Of a stretch of 64,000 bases of DNA, positions 41,357 through 50,697 are shown in pieces. Source of the stretch: Carboxylicivirga linearis (GTDB lineage: Bacteria > Bacteroidota > Bacteroidia > Bacteroidales > Marinilabiliaceae); assembly GCF_018271995.1 (NCBI RefSeq), contig NZ_JAGUCO010000001.1, forward strand, positions 372,001 to 436,000, in the 5' to 3' direction. The notes beneath the pieces were generated by a model, which made no database searches, had not been told where the DNA came from, and saw nothing but the letters and a program-made list of their open reading frames with translations. Position 1 is the first letter of the stretch; each line of letters opens with the position of its first letter. The translations under genes were made by a program, and so were the position numbers.

Positions 41357-42748
41357 ATGAAGAAACTACTTTTTACGTTGTTAGCACTTGTGGCAATGCA
41401 GTTGGTTTCAGCTCAGCAACCTGCTTTACAAACGGTTGTTGATCCAACTTCTTCTTTTAGTTTTGTTACTATCCTGCGGGGATTGTTAGGTATGGCTGCC
41501 ATAATAGGAATAGCCTGGATTTTTAGTATTAACCGAAAAGCCATTTCGTGGAAAGTGGTTGGAATAGGTTTGGTTATTCAGGTTTTGCTTGCTGTTTGTG
41601 TGTTATATGTACCTTTTGTACAAAGTATTTTTGAATTTTTTGGCAAGCTTTTCACCTTGGTTCTGGATTTTACCAAAGTAGGAGCTGAATTCTTGTTGGG
41701 CGACCTGATGGATTCATCCTCGTTTGGCTATATTTTTGCTTTTCAGATTTTACCTACTATTATATTTTTCTCAGCCTTAACAAGTGTGTTGTTTTATTTA
41801 GGTGTGATACAAAAAATTGTTTGGGCTTTAGCCTGGCTGATGACACGAGCATTAAGACTGTCCGGTGCTGAGAGTTTATCTGTAGCAGGTAATATCTTTT
41901 TAGGACAAACAGAAGCACCATTAATGATTAAAGCTTATCTGCCAAAAATGAATACTTCCGAAATGTTTTTGGTGATGGTAGGCGGAATGGCGACTGTTGC
42001 CGGTGGTGTACTGGCAGCTTACATTGGCTTTTTGGGTGGAGATGATCCGGTTCAGCGCTTGATGTTTGCTAAGCACTTATTGACAGCATCGGTTATGGCA
42101 GCTCCGGGGGCCATCGTGGTAGCGAAAGTATTGGTTCCACAAACCGATGATATTGAATCAGAGGTTAAAATATCGATGGATAAGATTGGTAGTAATATAT
42201 TGGATGCAATGAGTAATGGTACTACCGAAGGATTAAAATTAGCTGCTAATGTAGGCGCTATGTTATTGGTGTTTTTTGCTTTTATTGCCCTTATTAATTA
42301 TGGATTTGATAAGGTAGGGCAATGGACAAATATTAATGCTGCTATTGCAGAAATGACGAATGGACAGTACCAGCATTTTAACCTTGAATTTATTTTGGGC
42401 TACGGTCTAGCTCCTTTAATGTGGCTGATTGGAGTGCCTTCGCAAGATATTGCTTCTGTAGGACAGTTGTTAGGAGAAAAATTAATAGCCAGTGAGTTTG
42501 TTGGTTATACCAGTTTGGCTGAGTTTAAAACAACCGGGATTCTTACTAATTCAAAATCTATTTTAATGGCAACCTATATGCTATGTGGATTTGCCAATTT
42601 TGCATCTATTGGAATTCAAATTGGAGGAATTGGTGGCCTGGCTCCTAATAAAAGAGAATTTTTATCTAAGTTTGGCTTCAGAGCCTTGTTGGCTGGTACG
42701 CTGGCATCTCTGTTGTCTGCCACTATTGTAGGTATGATATTGGGGTAA
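41357..42748 (+). CDS. Concentrative nucleoside transporter (NupC/CNT family)
   Basis: 463 residues, cation-coupled nucleoside uptake across the inner membrane. An N-terminal cleavable-looking signal (MKKLLFTLLALVAMQLVSA) precedes a CNT core with about eight to ten helices. Motifs: SLSVAGNIFLGQTEAPLMIKAYLPKM, ATVAGGVLAAYIGFLGGD, GLKLAANVGAMLLVFFAFIALIN, PLMWLIGVPSQD, and CGFANFASIGIQIGGIGGLAPNKR. The extra signal peptide is seen in several Bacteroidota CNT proteins. Confidence 0.92.
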   Translation: MKKLLFTLLALVAMQLVSAQQPALQTVVDPTSSFSFVTILRGLLGMAAIIGIAWIFSINRKAISWKVVGIGLVIQVLLAVCVLYVPFVQSIFEFFGKLFTLVLDFTKVGAEFLLGDLMDSSSFGYIFAFQILPTIIFFSALTSVLFYLGVIQKIVWALAWLMTRALRLSGAESLSVAGNIFLGQTEAPLMIKAYLPKMNTSEMFLVMVGGMATVAGGVLAAYIGFLGGDDPVQRLMFAKHLLTASVMAAPGAIVVAKVLVPQTDDIESEVKISMDKIGSNILDAMSNGTTEGLKLAANVGAMLLVFFAFIALINYGFDKVGQWTNINAAIAEMTNGQYQHFNLEFILGYGLAPLMWLIGVPSQDIASVGQLLGEKLIASEFVGYTSLAEFKTTGILTNSKSILMATYMLCGFANFASIGIQIGGIGGLAPNKREFLSKFGFRALLAGTLASLLSATIVGMILG

Positions 42749-42782
42749 AGTTATTGACGACAATAAAGTAATAACAATATAT

Positions 42783-42811
42783 AATCCTGGCCTTTTGGTC
42801 GGGATTTTTTT
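42783..42811 (+). terminator. Intrinsic terminator after the nucleoside transporter
   Basis: AATCCTGGCC (42783-42792), loop TTTT, GGTCGGGATT (42797-42806) with two G-U pairs, then TTTTT. The 190 bases beyond it hold no recognisable gene. Confidence 0.82.
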
Positions 42812-42999
42812 GTTATATCCATTAAAAAAAACGCTAGAGCGCAATTGTATCGCGTTCATTAGAAATACGACAAGATAGAACCTGAAGTTTATTTTCTGCA
42901 GCTTTTGGTTTATACCACGCGAAAGGATCCTAAAATCCGCATGTAGCAGCGGTAAAATTGAAGTTGCAAAGAATAGCGCATTGCGATAATTATAAGCAT

Positions 43000-43024
43000 A
43001 AAAAAGCGCCCATATGGACGCTTT
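43000..43024 (-). terminator. Intrinsic terminator after the MORN lipoprotein gene
   Basis: Minus strand AAAGCGTCC, loop ATAT, GGGCGCTTT, then TTT (plus-strand arms 43003-43011 and 43016-43024). Confidence 0.78.
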
Positions 43025-43045
43025 AAATTTTATCTTCAGCTTTGT

Positions 43046-43834
43046 TTATACACCGCGTACATCAAGAGCTACTTTCTTTTGTAAGATATAAAGCAATCCA
43101 TCATGAGTTTTGGCTACAGCAACAAAGTTTAGTGTTTTATTTAATGATGATCCTCTTGGAACATTAATGGTTAATTGTCCTTTAGTATCAGAAATAGGAC
43201 GAAGAGGTGTTAAGTTTTTGTGATAATACTTACCCTCAATTAATTGTCCGTGGTAGAAATCAACAGATTTAACACGATCTGCATTTTCACCAGTTAAAGA
43301 GCAAGTGATAATATAATTACCTTTGGTTCTTAAGTTATCTTGCTTTTTAATAGATAAAACCGGAGCATCGCGTTTTACGCCTAAGTTGGTATATTCAACC
43401 AATCCAACTCCTGGTAATCCAGCTTTGTAAGGATATTCAGCTACCATATTGCCATCTCTGTCGTAACGCTTACAAATACCATCTAACAGGTTGTTTTTGT
43501 ACATCTGTTCTTTGTAAACTTTACCGTTTCCGTGATAGGTGGTTCTTAGTCCTTCTTTTTTATTGTTAACGTAGGTGAAAGTTTCAGCTAGTTTACCAGT
43601 TTTATAATATCTTTTGGCTAATCCATGCTTTAATGCCGGACCATCGTCCACTAGTTTATAGGTTACTTCCCACTGAACCGGAGCTGAAGGATCGTTATTG
43701 AAATTAGTTTTTTTAACAACGGTTCCATCAGGATTTTTACCTCCGCTTGTATTTGTTTGTGTTTCCGGAGCAAAAAACTGGCAGCTGGAAAGAACAAATA
43801 TGCTTAGTGCTAAAATGTAAGATAGTTTTTTCAT
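43046..43834 (-). CDS. Lipoprotein with MORN-type repeats (YwqK-like)
   Basis: 262 residues. Lipobox VLSSC (Cys18). Residues about 70-150 contain degenerate MORN_2 repeats (HGLAKRYYKTGKLAETFTYVNNKKEGLRTTYHGNGKVYKEQMYKNNLLDGICKRYDRDGNMVAEYPYKAGLPG). The C-terminal 100 residues are beta-rich and not assigned. Such proteins are often annotated as YwqK-family antitoxins, but the lipoprotein signal and solitary context make a toxin-antitoxin role here unlikely. Own terminator, no partner gene. Confidence 0.8.
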   Translation of the reverse strand: MKKLSYILALSIFVLSSCQFFAPETQTNTSGGKNPDGTVVKKTNFNNDPSAPVQWEVTYKLVDDGPALKHGLAKRYYKTGKLAETFTYVNNKKEGLRTTYHGNGKVYKEQMYKNNLLDGICKRYDRDGNMVAEYPYKAGLPGVGLVEYTNLGVKRDAPVLSIKKQDNLRTKGNYIITCSLTGENADRVKSVDFYHGQLIEGKYYHKNLTPLRPISDTKGQLTINVPRGSSLNKTLNFVAVAKTHDGLLYILQKKVALDVRGV

Positions 43835-43860
43835 AACAAATTTTTGTCTTGTGTAGATAT

Positions 43861-43887
43861 AAAAAAGGCTGTCATATTTTGACAGCC
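43861..43887 (-). terminator. Intrinsic terminator after trxA
   Basis: Minus strand GGCTGTCA (complement 43880-43887), loop AAATA, TGACAGCC (complement 43867-43874), then TTTTTT. Confidence 0.88.
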
Positions 43888-43907
43888 CAATATTATTTTA
43901 TGTCATA

Positions 43908-44225
43908 CTATACCAAGGCGTCTAATTTAGATGCCAGGATAGTTTTAGGGCTTGCACCAACTTGTTTGTCAACAACCTCACCATTTTTAAAAAATAATAT
44001 GGTTGGGATGTTGCGGATACCAAACTTCACTGAAGTTTCAGGGTTGTTATCAACATCCATTTTGGTGATTACTGCAGTTTCTGCATATTCTTCAGCCAAT
44101 TCTTTCACTATAGGAGTGATCATACGACATGGACCACACCATTCAGCCCAGAAATCAACCAAAACAGGCTTGTCTGATTTTAAGACAACCTCTTCAAAAT
44201 TCGCATCAGTAACTTCAATCAACAT
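43908..44225 (-). CDS. trxA: Thioredoxin
   Basis: 105 residues: [24 protein letters not shown] with the WCGPC active site, [29 protein letters not shown] with the cis-Pro. General cytoplasmic disulfide reductase. Transcribed alone from its own promoter. Confidence 0.98.
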   Translation of the reverse strand: MLIEVTDANFEEVVLKSDKPVLVDFWAEWCGPCRMITPIVKELAEEYAETAVITKMDVDNNPETSVKFGIRNIPTILFFKNGEVVDKQVGASPKTILASKLDALV

Positions 44226-44288
44226 AGCAAATCTGTTTTCTTAAATATGATTAATAATTTTAACTATTCTAAAATAAGTATGAAAGCC

Positions 44289-44322
44289 CAAAGTTATCAA
44301 AAATAAGTTCTTTCATTCCAAA
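44289..44322 (-). promoter_or_regulatory. trxA promoter
   Basis: Minus-strand TTTG (complement 44319-44322), 22 bases, TAACTTTG (complement 44289-44296). Leader about 58 bases. Confidence 0.5.
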
Positions 44323-44373
44323 AATATACTTTTTTTCCTTATGTGCCTAATGTACAAATAAGAACATCTGTTT

Positions 44374-47300
44374 CTATGCAATGTTCATTGTAACATCAGG
44401 ATGTTCTTCAATATACCTGACTAATTCATCTGTTAAATCAATGCGCATACTTCTGGATAGTAGTTGTACTGTATTCTTGCTTTCGTTATCAATAACTTGA
44501 AATTTCAAGGTTACATTACCCTCATTTTTATGCAAAAGAGCCGACATCTCAGTAATTAAATCTTGTGTGATGGACTTTAACGGAACCTTCAGCGTAATGG
44601 TATTAACCATCTTCTCGCGTAGCTCACTCAGGAAGGAAATGTGATTGATTTTAACTTCTAATTCCTCTTTATTATATCTACGCTCCTGCACACGACCTTT
44701 AATCATGATAAAATAACCAATTTCAAGGTAGGGCATGTAATCCGTAAAATCATTTCCAAAAAAGGCAAATTCATACGATCCACTATAATCCTCCAAAGTC
44801 ATAATTCCAAATGGATTTCCCTTCTTAGTGGTTCCTCGTCTCATATTAACTACCATACCGGCAACAGCAATATCTCTTCCTTTCAGGTTTTCAAGATTAT
44901 CTAATTGCTTTAAGTCATTATGAATGAAATGTGTTATTTCCAACTTATAATCATCCAGCGGATGTGCTGAAAGGTAGATGCCGATGTAGTCTTTTTCTTT
45001 GTTTAGTTTTTCAATGTTAGAAAATGGTTCGCAAACCGGAAGGTCTGGCTTTTTAATTTCAACAGCACTTCCCATGGCTCCAAACAAAGAGTTTTGTGAG
45101 GAGGCTAAATCGGCCTGATAACGGTTTCCGTATCGTATCAAGTTCTCGATAAATAAAGTTTCTTCATTGGGTAGAGGAACAAAGAACTGTGCCCGGTGAT
45201 ATTCTCCCAAATTGTCGAATGCACCTGAGTAAGCCAATGCTTCAATGTTCTTTTTATTTACGGTTGTTAATGGTAAGCGTTCAACAAAGTCGTAGATATC
45301 TTTAAATGGACCGTTTTCTTCGCGTTCTTTAATAATGGCTTCAACAGCACCTTCTCCAACACCTTTAATACCGGCCATTCCAAAGCGAATAGCGCCTTCT
45401 TTGTTTACTGTAAATTTACGGTAACTTTCGTTTACATCAGGCCCTAATACATCCATCCCCATGTGGCGACATTCCTCCATGAAGTTGGTGATTTTGGTAA
45501 TGTCGCTTAGGTTACGGCTTAATACACCCGCCATAAACTCAGCCGGGTAGTGCGCTTTTAAGTATCCTGTTTGATAAGCCACATAAGCATAACAAACCGA
45601 GTGAGATTTGTTAAAGGCATAACTGGCAAATGCTTCCCAGTCACCCCATATTTTGTCAATTAGCTTTTTCGCATCTTTATTAGTGGTTTTACCATCTTTG
45701 CATGCCTGCATAAACTCTTCACTGTTTAGGCAACCATCGATAAACTTCTCTTTCAGTTTATCCATCATGGTAATGATTTTCTTACCCATTGCCTTACGTA
45801 ATGAGTCAGAATCACCACGGGTAAATCCACCCAGAGCCCTTGACTGAAGCATCACCTGCTCCTGATAAACCGTAATTCCGTAGGTGTCTTTTAGGTAGGG
45901 TTCCATCATTGGATGATCATATACAATTTCTTCCTTGCCATGTTTACGGGCAATAAACGAAGGAATGTATTCCATTGGACCCGGTCGGTACAGGGCGTTC
46001 ATGGCAACCAAATCCTCAAAACGGTTGGGCTGAAGCGCACGAAGGTGCTTTTTCATACCCGGCGACTCAAACTGGAAGATGGCCGTTGTTTCTCCGCGAC
46101 TAAAAAGTTGAAACGTTTCTTCGTCTTCCAAATCAACATGGTTGATATCTACATCAATTCCTTTTGAGAGTTTGATATTACCCAGTACTTCTTTGATGAT
46201 TGAAAGGGTTTTCAATCCTAGGAAGTCCATTTTCAGAAGTCCGATATCTTCTACAAATCGACCATCGTATTGCGTGGTTAACAATTCCTCTCCCTTGGTT
46301 GGCATTACTGGAAGGTGCTCATCTAATGGGTTTTTCCCAATCAGTACTCCACAGGCATGTACACCTGTTTGACGAACAGAACCTTCTAAAGCCTCAGCAA
46401 ATTGCATTGTTTTTGCAATCAGTGGATTCGGAGAATCCTTTTCTTTTAATAGGTCAGGTTCTTCTTTAAATGCTTTTTTGAAACTCATTTTAGGAGCTTC
46501 AGGCACCATCTTGGCCAATCGGTTGGCTTCGGCCAAATCCAATCGAAGTACACGGGCAACGTCTTTGATAGAACTTTTGGTTGCCATAGTACCGAAAGTA
46601 CAGATATGAGCTACTTTATCATGCCCATATTTTTCGGTCACATAATCAAGAACAGCCTGTCGTCCATCATCATCAAAGTCGATGTCGACATCGGGCATTG
46701 ATATACGATCGGGATTCAGGAAACGCTCAAACAGCAAATCATATTTAATCGGATCCACATCGGTAATGGCAACGCAATAGGCTACGGCAGCTCCTGCTGC
46801 CGATCCACGACCTGGCCCCACCAGTACACCATTATCTTTAGCCCAGTTGATAAAATCCTGTACGATAAGGAAATATCCTGGGAATCCCATAGTTTTGATT
46901 GTCTCAAGCTCAAACTTAAGCCGGTCTGTTACGTGTTGTTCCGGATTTTCTCCGTAACGGATTTTGCACCCTTCAAAAGTTAAGTGCTCCAGATAGTCGG
47001 CTTCTAGTTTAATAGGGAGAACCTTGTCGTAACCACCTAATTTTTCGTATCTGTCTTCACCAAATTCTTTTATCAGATCTTCTTCACTATATTTTTCAGC
47101 ATATCCTTCCATTGTTCCAAAATCTTCCGGAATATCGAAAGGAGGCATGATAGGGTTGGCATTCAGCTCAAACTTTTCAACTTTATTAGCGATCTCAATT
47201 GTATTGGCTAAGGCTTCGGGTATATCGGCAAATAGCTCGTTCATCTCCTGTGTCGTCTTGAACCACTCTTGCTTGGTGTATCGCATTCTTGTTGGGTCAT

Positions 47301-48765
47301 CGTAATCACGACCAGTACTTAAACAAACCAATACATCATGAGCCTCTGCATGATCCGGTTCAACAAAGTGAACATCGTTGGTTGCCACAAGCTTTACGTC
47401 CAATTCTTCTGCAAATTGACGAAGCATCTTATTCACTTTTACCTGATTTTCCCAAATGTCAATACGAAGACGAGGGTCGTCATTTTTATGGCGCATGAGT
47501 TCAAGGTAATAATCATCACCAAAAACATTTTTATACCAAAGGATGGTTTCTTTGGCTTTGTCGAAATTTCCGGCCATAATATTTTGGGCAACTTCACCAC
47601 CCAGGCAGGCGCTTAATGCAATTACACCTTGGTTATGCTTGGTCAGAAGATCTTTGTCGATACGCGGCTTATAGTACATTCCATCTGTATGTGCGATGGA
47701 AGTCATCTTAAGTAAGTTCTGGTATCCTTTGTAATCCTTAGCCAGTAAAATGAGGTGATGTCCACTAGCATCTGTTTTGTCATCTTTTCGAAGGTGTCCT
47801 CTCTTGGCGACATAGGCTTCAACTCCTATAATTGGTTTAACATCTGCCTTGCCACATGCAACGTGAAACTCTTTGCTCCCGAACATGCTTCCGTGATCGG
47901 TAAGGGCTACAGCTGGCATATTATCAGCTGCTGCTTTGGCTGCCAGATCAGCTGTTTTGGCTGCTCCATCTAAAATAGAATATTGAGAATGGACATGTAG
48001 ATGTACAAATGGTTGAGAACCGGCATTGGCAGCGGCTTCTTTTAGCTTTCGCTCTTCCTCTTCAATTGATATGTCGTCAAAAGTATTCTCTTTAAACGAT
48101 TCATATTCGATTCCTGCCGGTTTAATCGGGGCAGGGTTATTTTGTTTGAAGGCATCCACCTGGTTGCCTGTCATCTTTAGTTTTTCTGGTGGAATTGCTC
48201 CAACACGAACTAATTCAAGAAAACAGCGAGTGGTATATTCAACATCTGCTGCAGCATTATGTGCTTCGGGAAATGGTTCGTTAAAAAGCTTGATGTGAAG
48301 CTCTGTTAGGGTAGGAGGTTTGATGGTGCCACTTTTGTTACGCAGGCCACAATAGTCGGTACTCTCATCTTTGGTACAAAGGCTGGGAGCAGTGGTCATT
48401 ATCTCCTCCATCTCGCAACGAAGCAGCTCTGATCCAACTATGTTAATGTCGAATTCAACATTATGACCAATGATAAACTTAGCTTGTTTTACATCGGCAA
48501 TAAAATCAACTAAAGCTTCTTTCAGTGGAATACCTTTTTCCTTAGCTATTTCATTGCTGATGCCATGAACGGCAATAACATCTTCCGGAATGGTAAATCC
48601 ATCGGGCGTAATTACATGGTTTTTTGCAAATAACAGGTTTCCTTCCAGATCGTGACATTGCCAGGCCAATTGTATCATTCTTGGCCAATTATCAAAATCA
48701 GTTAATGGAGCTTTAAACTTCTTTGGTAAACCAGTGGTTTCGGTATCAAAAACTAGAAAAAACAT
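44374..48765 (-). CDS. dnaE: DNA polymerase III alpha subunit fused to an N-terminal DnaQ-type exonuclease
   Basis: 1463 residues from MFFLVFDTETTGL; an ATG 24 bases upstream adds eight unlikely residues. Residues 1-200 are a DEDDh 3'-5' exonuclease (FDTETTGL, GHNVEFDINIV, HNAAADVEYT). After a charged linker comes the PHP domain (VHLHVHSQYSILDGA, ALTDHGSMFG). The polymerase core follows (GPGRGSAAGAAVAYC, catalytic Asp pair in PDVDIDFDDDGR near residue 690, FNKSHSVCYAYVAYQ), then HhH and an OB fold (IAVAGMVVNMRRGTTKKGNPFGIMTLED). It is the main replicative polymerase with proofreading in the same chain. Confidence 0.96.
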   Translation of the reverse strand: MFFLVFDTETTGLPKKFKAPLTDFDNWPRMIQLAWQCHDLEGNLLFAKNHVITPDGFTIPEDVIAVHGISNEIAKEKGIPLKEALVDFIADVKQAKFIIGHNVEFDINIVGSELLRCEMEEIMTTAPSLCTKDESTDYCGLRNKSGTIKPPTLTELHIKLFNEPFPEAHNAAADVEYTTRCFLELVRVGAIPPEKLKMTGNQVDAFKQNNPAPIKPAGIEYESFKENTFDDISIEEEERKLKEAAANAGSQPFVHLHVHSQYSILDGAAKTADLAAKAAADNMPAVALTDHGSMFGSKEFHVACGKADVKPIIGVEAYVAKRGHLRKDDKTDASGHHLILLAKDYKGYQNLLKMTSIAHTDGMYYKPRIDKDLLTKHNQGVIALSACLGGEVAQNIMAGNFDKAKETILWYKNVFGDDYYLELMRHKNDDPRLRIDIWENQVKVNKMLRQFAEELDVKLVATNDVHFVEPDHAEAHDVLVCLSTGRDYDDPTRMRYTKQEWFKTTQEMNELFADIPEALANTIEIANKVEKFELNANPIMPPFDIPEDFGTMEGYAEKYSEEDLIKEFGEDRYEKLGGYDKVLPIKLEADYLEHLTFEGCKIRYGENPEQHVTDRLKFELETIKTMGFPGYFLIVQDFINWAKDNGVLVGPGRGSAAGAAVAYCVAITDVDPIKYDLLFERFLNPDRISMPDVDIDFDDDGRQAVLDYVTEKYGHDKVAHICTFGTMATKSSIKDVARVLRLDLAEANRLAKMVPEAPKMSFKKAFKEEPDLLKEKDSPNPLIAKTMQFAEALEGSVRQTGVHACGVLIGKNPLDEHLPVMPTKGEELLTTQYDGRFVEDIGLLKMDFLGLKTLSIIKEVLGNIKLSKGIDVDINHVDLEDEETFQLFSRGETTAIFQFESPGMKKHLRALQPNRFEDLVAMNALYRPGPMEYIPSFIARKHGKEEIVYDHPMMEPYLKDTYGITVYQEQVMLQSRALGGFTRGDSDSLRKAMGKKIITMMDKLKEKFIDGCLNSEEFMQACKDGKTTNKDAKKLIDKIWGDWEAFASYAFNKSHSVCYAYVAYQTGYLKAHYPAEFMAGVLSRNLSDITKITNFMEECRHMGMDVLGPDVNESYRKFTVNKEGAIRFGMAGIKGVGEGAVEAIIKEREENGPFKDIYDFVERLPLTTVNKKNIEALAYSGAFDNLGEYHRAQFFVPLPNEETLFIENLIRYGNRYQADLASSQNSLFGAMGSAVEIKKPDLPVCEPFSNIEKLNKEKDYIGIYLSAHPLDDYKLEITHFIHNDLKQLDNLENLKGRDIAVAGMVVNMRRGTTKKGNPFGIMTLEDYSGSYEFAFFGNDFTDYMPYLEIGYFIMIKGRVQERRYNKEELEVKINHISFLSELREKMVNTITLKVPLKSITQDLITEMSALLHKNEGNVTLKFQVIDNESKNTVQLLSRSMRIDLTDELVRYIEEHPDVTMNIA

Positions 48766-48929
48766 GCAACTACACTTTATTATATCCAACCTAAAGGGTG
48801 TAAAAACCCAATGTGCGAAGTTACGTTTTTGAATGGGAAAGGGAAGTATTCATACGGGTATTTCATCAACATGTTTTTCACAAAAAGTGTTTAAATTTAT
48901 AATTGCAATGAATTATTGTGAATGAGGGC

Positions 48930-48960
48930 TTTGTGGTTAATTTTTTATGGCGTATCTTTG
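48930..48960 (+). promoter_or_regulatory. rpsP promoter, perfect Bacteroidota consensus
   Basis: TTTG (48930-48933), exactly 19 bases, TATCTTTG (48953-48960). A short 6-bp stem (GCAAAA/TTTTGC, 48966-48982) opens the leader. It also decides the rpsP start: an ORF opening at 48947 would begin inside the promoter. Confidence 0.85.
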
Positions 48961-49009
48961 CAGCCGCAAAACGAGTTTTTGCAATTGTTTAATAATAAAA
49001 CGAAATACT

Positions 49010-49588
49010 ATGCCTGTAAAAATTAGACTGGCACGTCATGGACGTAAAAGGTATGCATACTACCACATTGTAGTTGCAGATAGCAGAGCTCCACGTGATG
49101 GAAAGTTCATTGAAAGAATTGGTTCTTACAATCCGAACACAAATCCTGCTACAATTAATTTGAACTTTGACAAAGCTCTTACTTGGCTTTCAAACGGTGC
49201 TCAACCAACTGACACTGCTCGTGCGATTCTTTCGTACAAAGGTGTGATGATGAAAAAGCACTTATTAGATGGTGTTAAAAAAGGTGCTTTCGATGAGGCT
49301 GAAGCTGAGAAACGCTTCAATGCTTGGTTATCTGAGAAAGAAGGAAAAATCCAAGCTAAAAAAGATGGTTTAGCTAGCGCTAAAGCTGACGCTGACAAAG
49401 CTACTTTGGAGCGTGAGACTAAAATTAACGCTGAGAGAGCAGAAGCTCTTGCTAAGCAAAAAGCTGATTTGGCTGCTGAAGCTGAAGCTGCTGCGAAAGC
49501 TGCCGCTGCAGAAGCTGCTGGTGAGGAGGCTCCTGAGGCAGAAGCTGAAGGATCTGAAGAAGCTACTGAAGAGCCAAAAGCTGAGTAA
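49010..49588 (+). CDS. rpsP: 30S ribosomal protein S16 with long Ala/Glu C-terminal tail
   Basis: 192 residues. Residues 1-95 are canonical S16 ([41 protein letters not shown]). Residues about 100-192 form an extension of Ala, Glu and Lys, first a charged helix and then a run of Ala-Glu repeats, nearly doubling the usual 80-90 residues. Tails of this kind occur across Bacteroidota. Unlike many bacteria it is not followed by rimM-trmD-rplS; a terminator closes the gene. Confidence 0.97.
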   Translation: MPVKIRLARHGRKRYAYYHIVVADSRAPRDGKFIERIGSYNPNTNPATINLNFDKALTWLSNGAQPTDTARAILSYKGVMMKKHLLDGVKKGAFDEAEAEKRFNAWLSEKEGKIQAKKDGLASAKADADKATLERETKINAERAEALAKQKADLAAEAEAAAKAAAAEAAGEEAPEAEAEGSEEATEEPKAE

Positions 49589-49617
49589 TTCAGAAGAACT
49601 TTTTCGAAAAAAAATAG

Positions 49618-49650
49618 AAATAGGCTGTCCATCGGGCAGCCTATTTTTTT
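49618..49650. terminator. Bidirectional terminator between rpsP and the RHH gene
   Basis: AAATAGGCTG (49618-49627) with CAGCCTATTT (49637-49646), inner TCC/GGG pairs, then TTTT; A-tract on the left serves the convergent gene. Confidence 0.88.
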
Positions 49651-49653
49651 ATC

Positions 49654-49839
49654 TTATTCTTTTTGATCAGATATATTATTTATGCGTTTTGTTTTGATGC
49701 GTTTGGCATCTTTCAAGGCCTTGTGAATTATCCACTCTAACTGCCCATTCACACTTCTGAACTCATCTGCTGCCCATTTTTCAATTTGGTCATACGTTTC
49801 AGGATCTACTCTTAATACAAAGGACTTCTTTTTTGCCAT
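49654..49839 (-). CDS. Arc-type ribbon-helix-helix DNA-binding protein
   Basis: 61 residues. KKSFVLRVDPETYDQIEKWAADEFRSVNGQLEWIIHKALKDAKR has the Arc/MetJ layout: a short beta strand (SFVLRV), helix 1 (ETYDQIEKWAADEF), the turn at S-V-N-G, and helix 2 (QLEWIIHKALKDA). It starts six bases after the SPFH gene stop, so it is the second gene of that operon. The perfect inverted repeat at the operon's start codon is the obvious candidate operator for it. Confidence 0.85.
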   Translation of the reverse strand: MAKKKSFVLRVDPETYDQIEKWAADEFRSVNGQLEWIIHKALKDAKRIKTKRINNISDQKE

Positions 49840-49845
49840 AAATTA

Positions 49846-50697
49846 TTATGAATGTAATGTACCTGTGTTAATAACAGGTGTTGCTTCTTTATCGCCACAC
49901 AATACAACCATCAGGTTGCTTACCATGGAGGCTTTTTTATCTTCGTCAAAATCCACTATGTTATCTTCCGTTAGTTGACTTAGTGCATCTTCAACCATGC
50001 CCACAGCGCCTTCCACAATTTTTTTGCGGGCTGCAACAATGGCTACTGCCTGCTGGCGCTTTAACATCGAACTGGCAATCTCAGGTGCATATGCCAAATA
50101 GCCGATACGGGCTTCCATTACTTCAATACCGGCAATGGCTAATCGTTCGGTGATTTCGTTTTCAAGGGCTTCATTAACTTCATCCATACCGGATCGTAAG
50201 GTAATGTCAGCTTGCTCATCATCAAAATTGTCATAGGGATATGAGCCTGCCAGCTTGCGAACAGCTGCATCGGTTTGAACGCGAACAAATTCTTCGTATT
50301 GATCAACCTCAAAAGCTGCTTTATAGGTATCTCTAACTCTCCAAACCAAAATGACATTGATTAAGATTGGGTTTCCGATTTTATCATTAACCTTTACTCT
50401 TTCGCTGTCGAAATTACGAGCCCGTAATGAGATGCGTTGCTTTGATAAAAATGGATTAGCCCAGAAGAATCCATTGTCCTTTACAGTTCCTTTGTAGGCT
50501 CCAAAAAGTACTAGGACTTTAGAGCCATTGGGGTTAACAATAAAGAAACCGGGAAGAATTAAAACAATTGGAAGGATCAATACCCAAGCGAAAATTATTC
50601 CGCTAATAAAGCCAAATACAAGGCCGATCAATAAAAGTGCAAGTATGATTAACATGGTGTAACCACTATTTGCATTGATTGTTTTTTCAGTTTTCAT
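49846..50697 (-). CDS. SPFH/band-7 membrane protein (slipin/flotillin-like)
   Basis: 283 residues. Two close hydrophobic segments at the N-terminus (about 14-34 and 37-52) and then an SPFH domain: GSKVLVLFGAYKGTVKDNGFFWANPFLSKQRISLRARNFDSERVKVNDKIGNPILINVILVWRVRDTYKAAFEVDQYEEFVR, AVRKLAGSYPYDNF, and NEITERLAIAGIEVMEARIGYLAYAPEIASSMLKRQQA. It would form membrane microdomain rings. The pairing with an RHH protein is frequent in Bacteroidota and some Firmicutes, as I recall. A palindrome abuts its start codon. Confidence 0.9.
   Translation of the reverse strand: MKTEKTINANSGYTMLIILALLLIGLVFGFISGIIFAWVLILPIVLILPGFFIVNPNGSKVLVLFGAYKGTVKDNGFFWANPFLSKQRISLRARNFDSERVKVNDKIGNPILINVILVWRVRDTYKAAFEVDQYEEFVRVQTDAAVRKLAGSYPYDNFDDEQADITLRSGMDEVNEALENEITERLAIAGIEVMEARIGYLAYAPEIASSMLKRQQAVAIVAARKKIVEGAVGMVEDALSQLTEDNIVDFDEDKKASMVSNLMVVLCGDKEATPVINTGTLHS

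Noticed and set aside
43046-43834. Antitoxin annotation for the MORN-repeat lipoprotein
   Set aside because: YwqK-type names are transferred widely; here there is a lipoprotein signal and no neighbouring toxin gene.
46142-46469. Open frames on the plus strand inside dnaE
   Set aside because: They lie antisense to an intact, strongly conserved polymerase frame and have no family features; the same holds for other frames at 45653-48298.
48947-49009. Upstream extension of rpsP from 48947
   Set aside because: It would begin inside a perfect consensus promoter and add a non-conserved N-terminus; MPVKIRL at 49010 is the standard S16 start.
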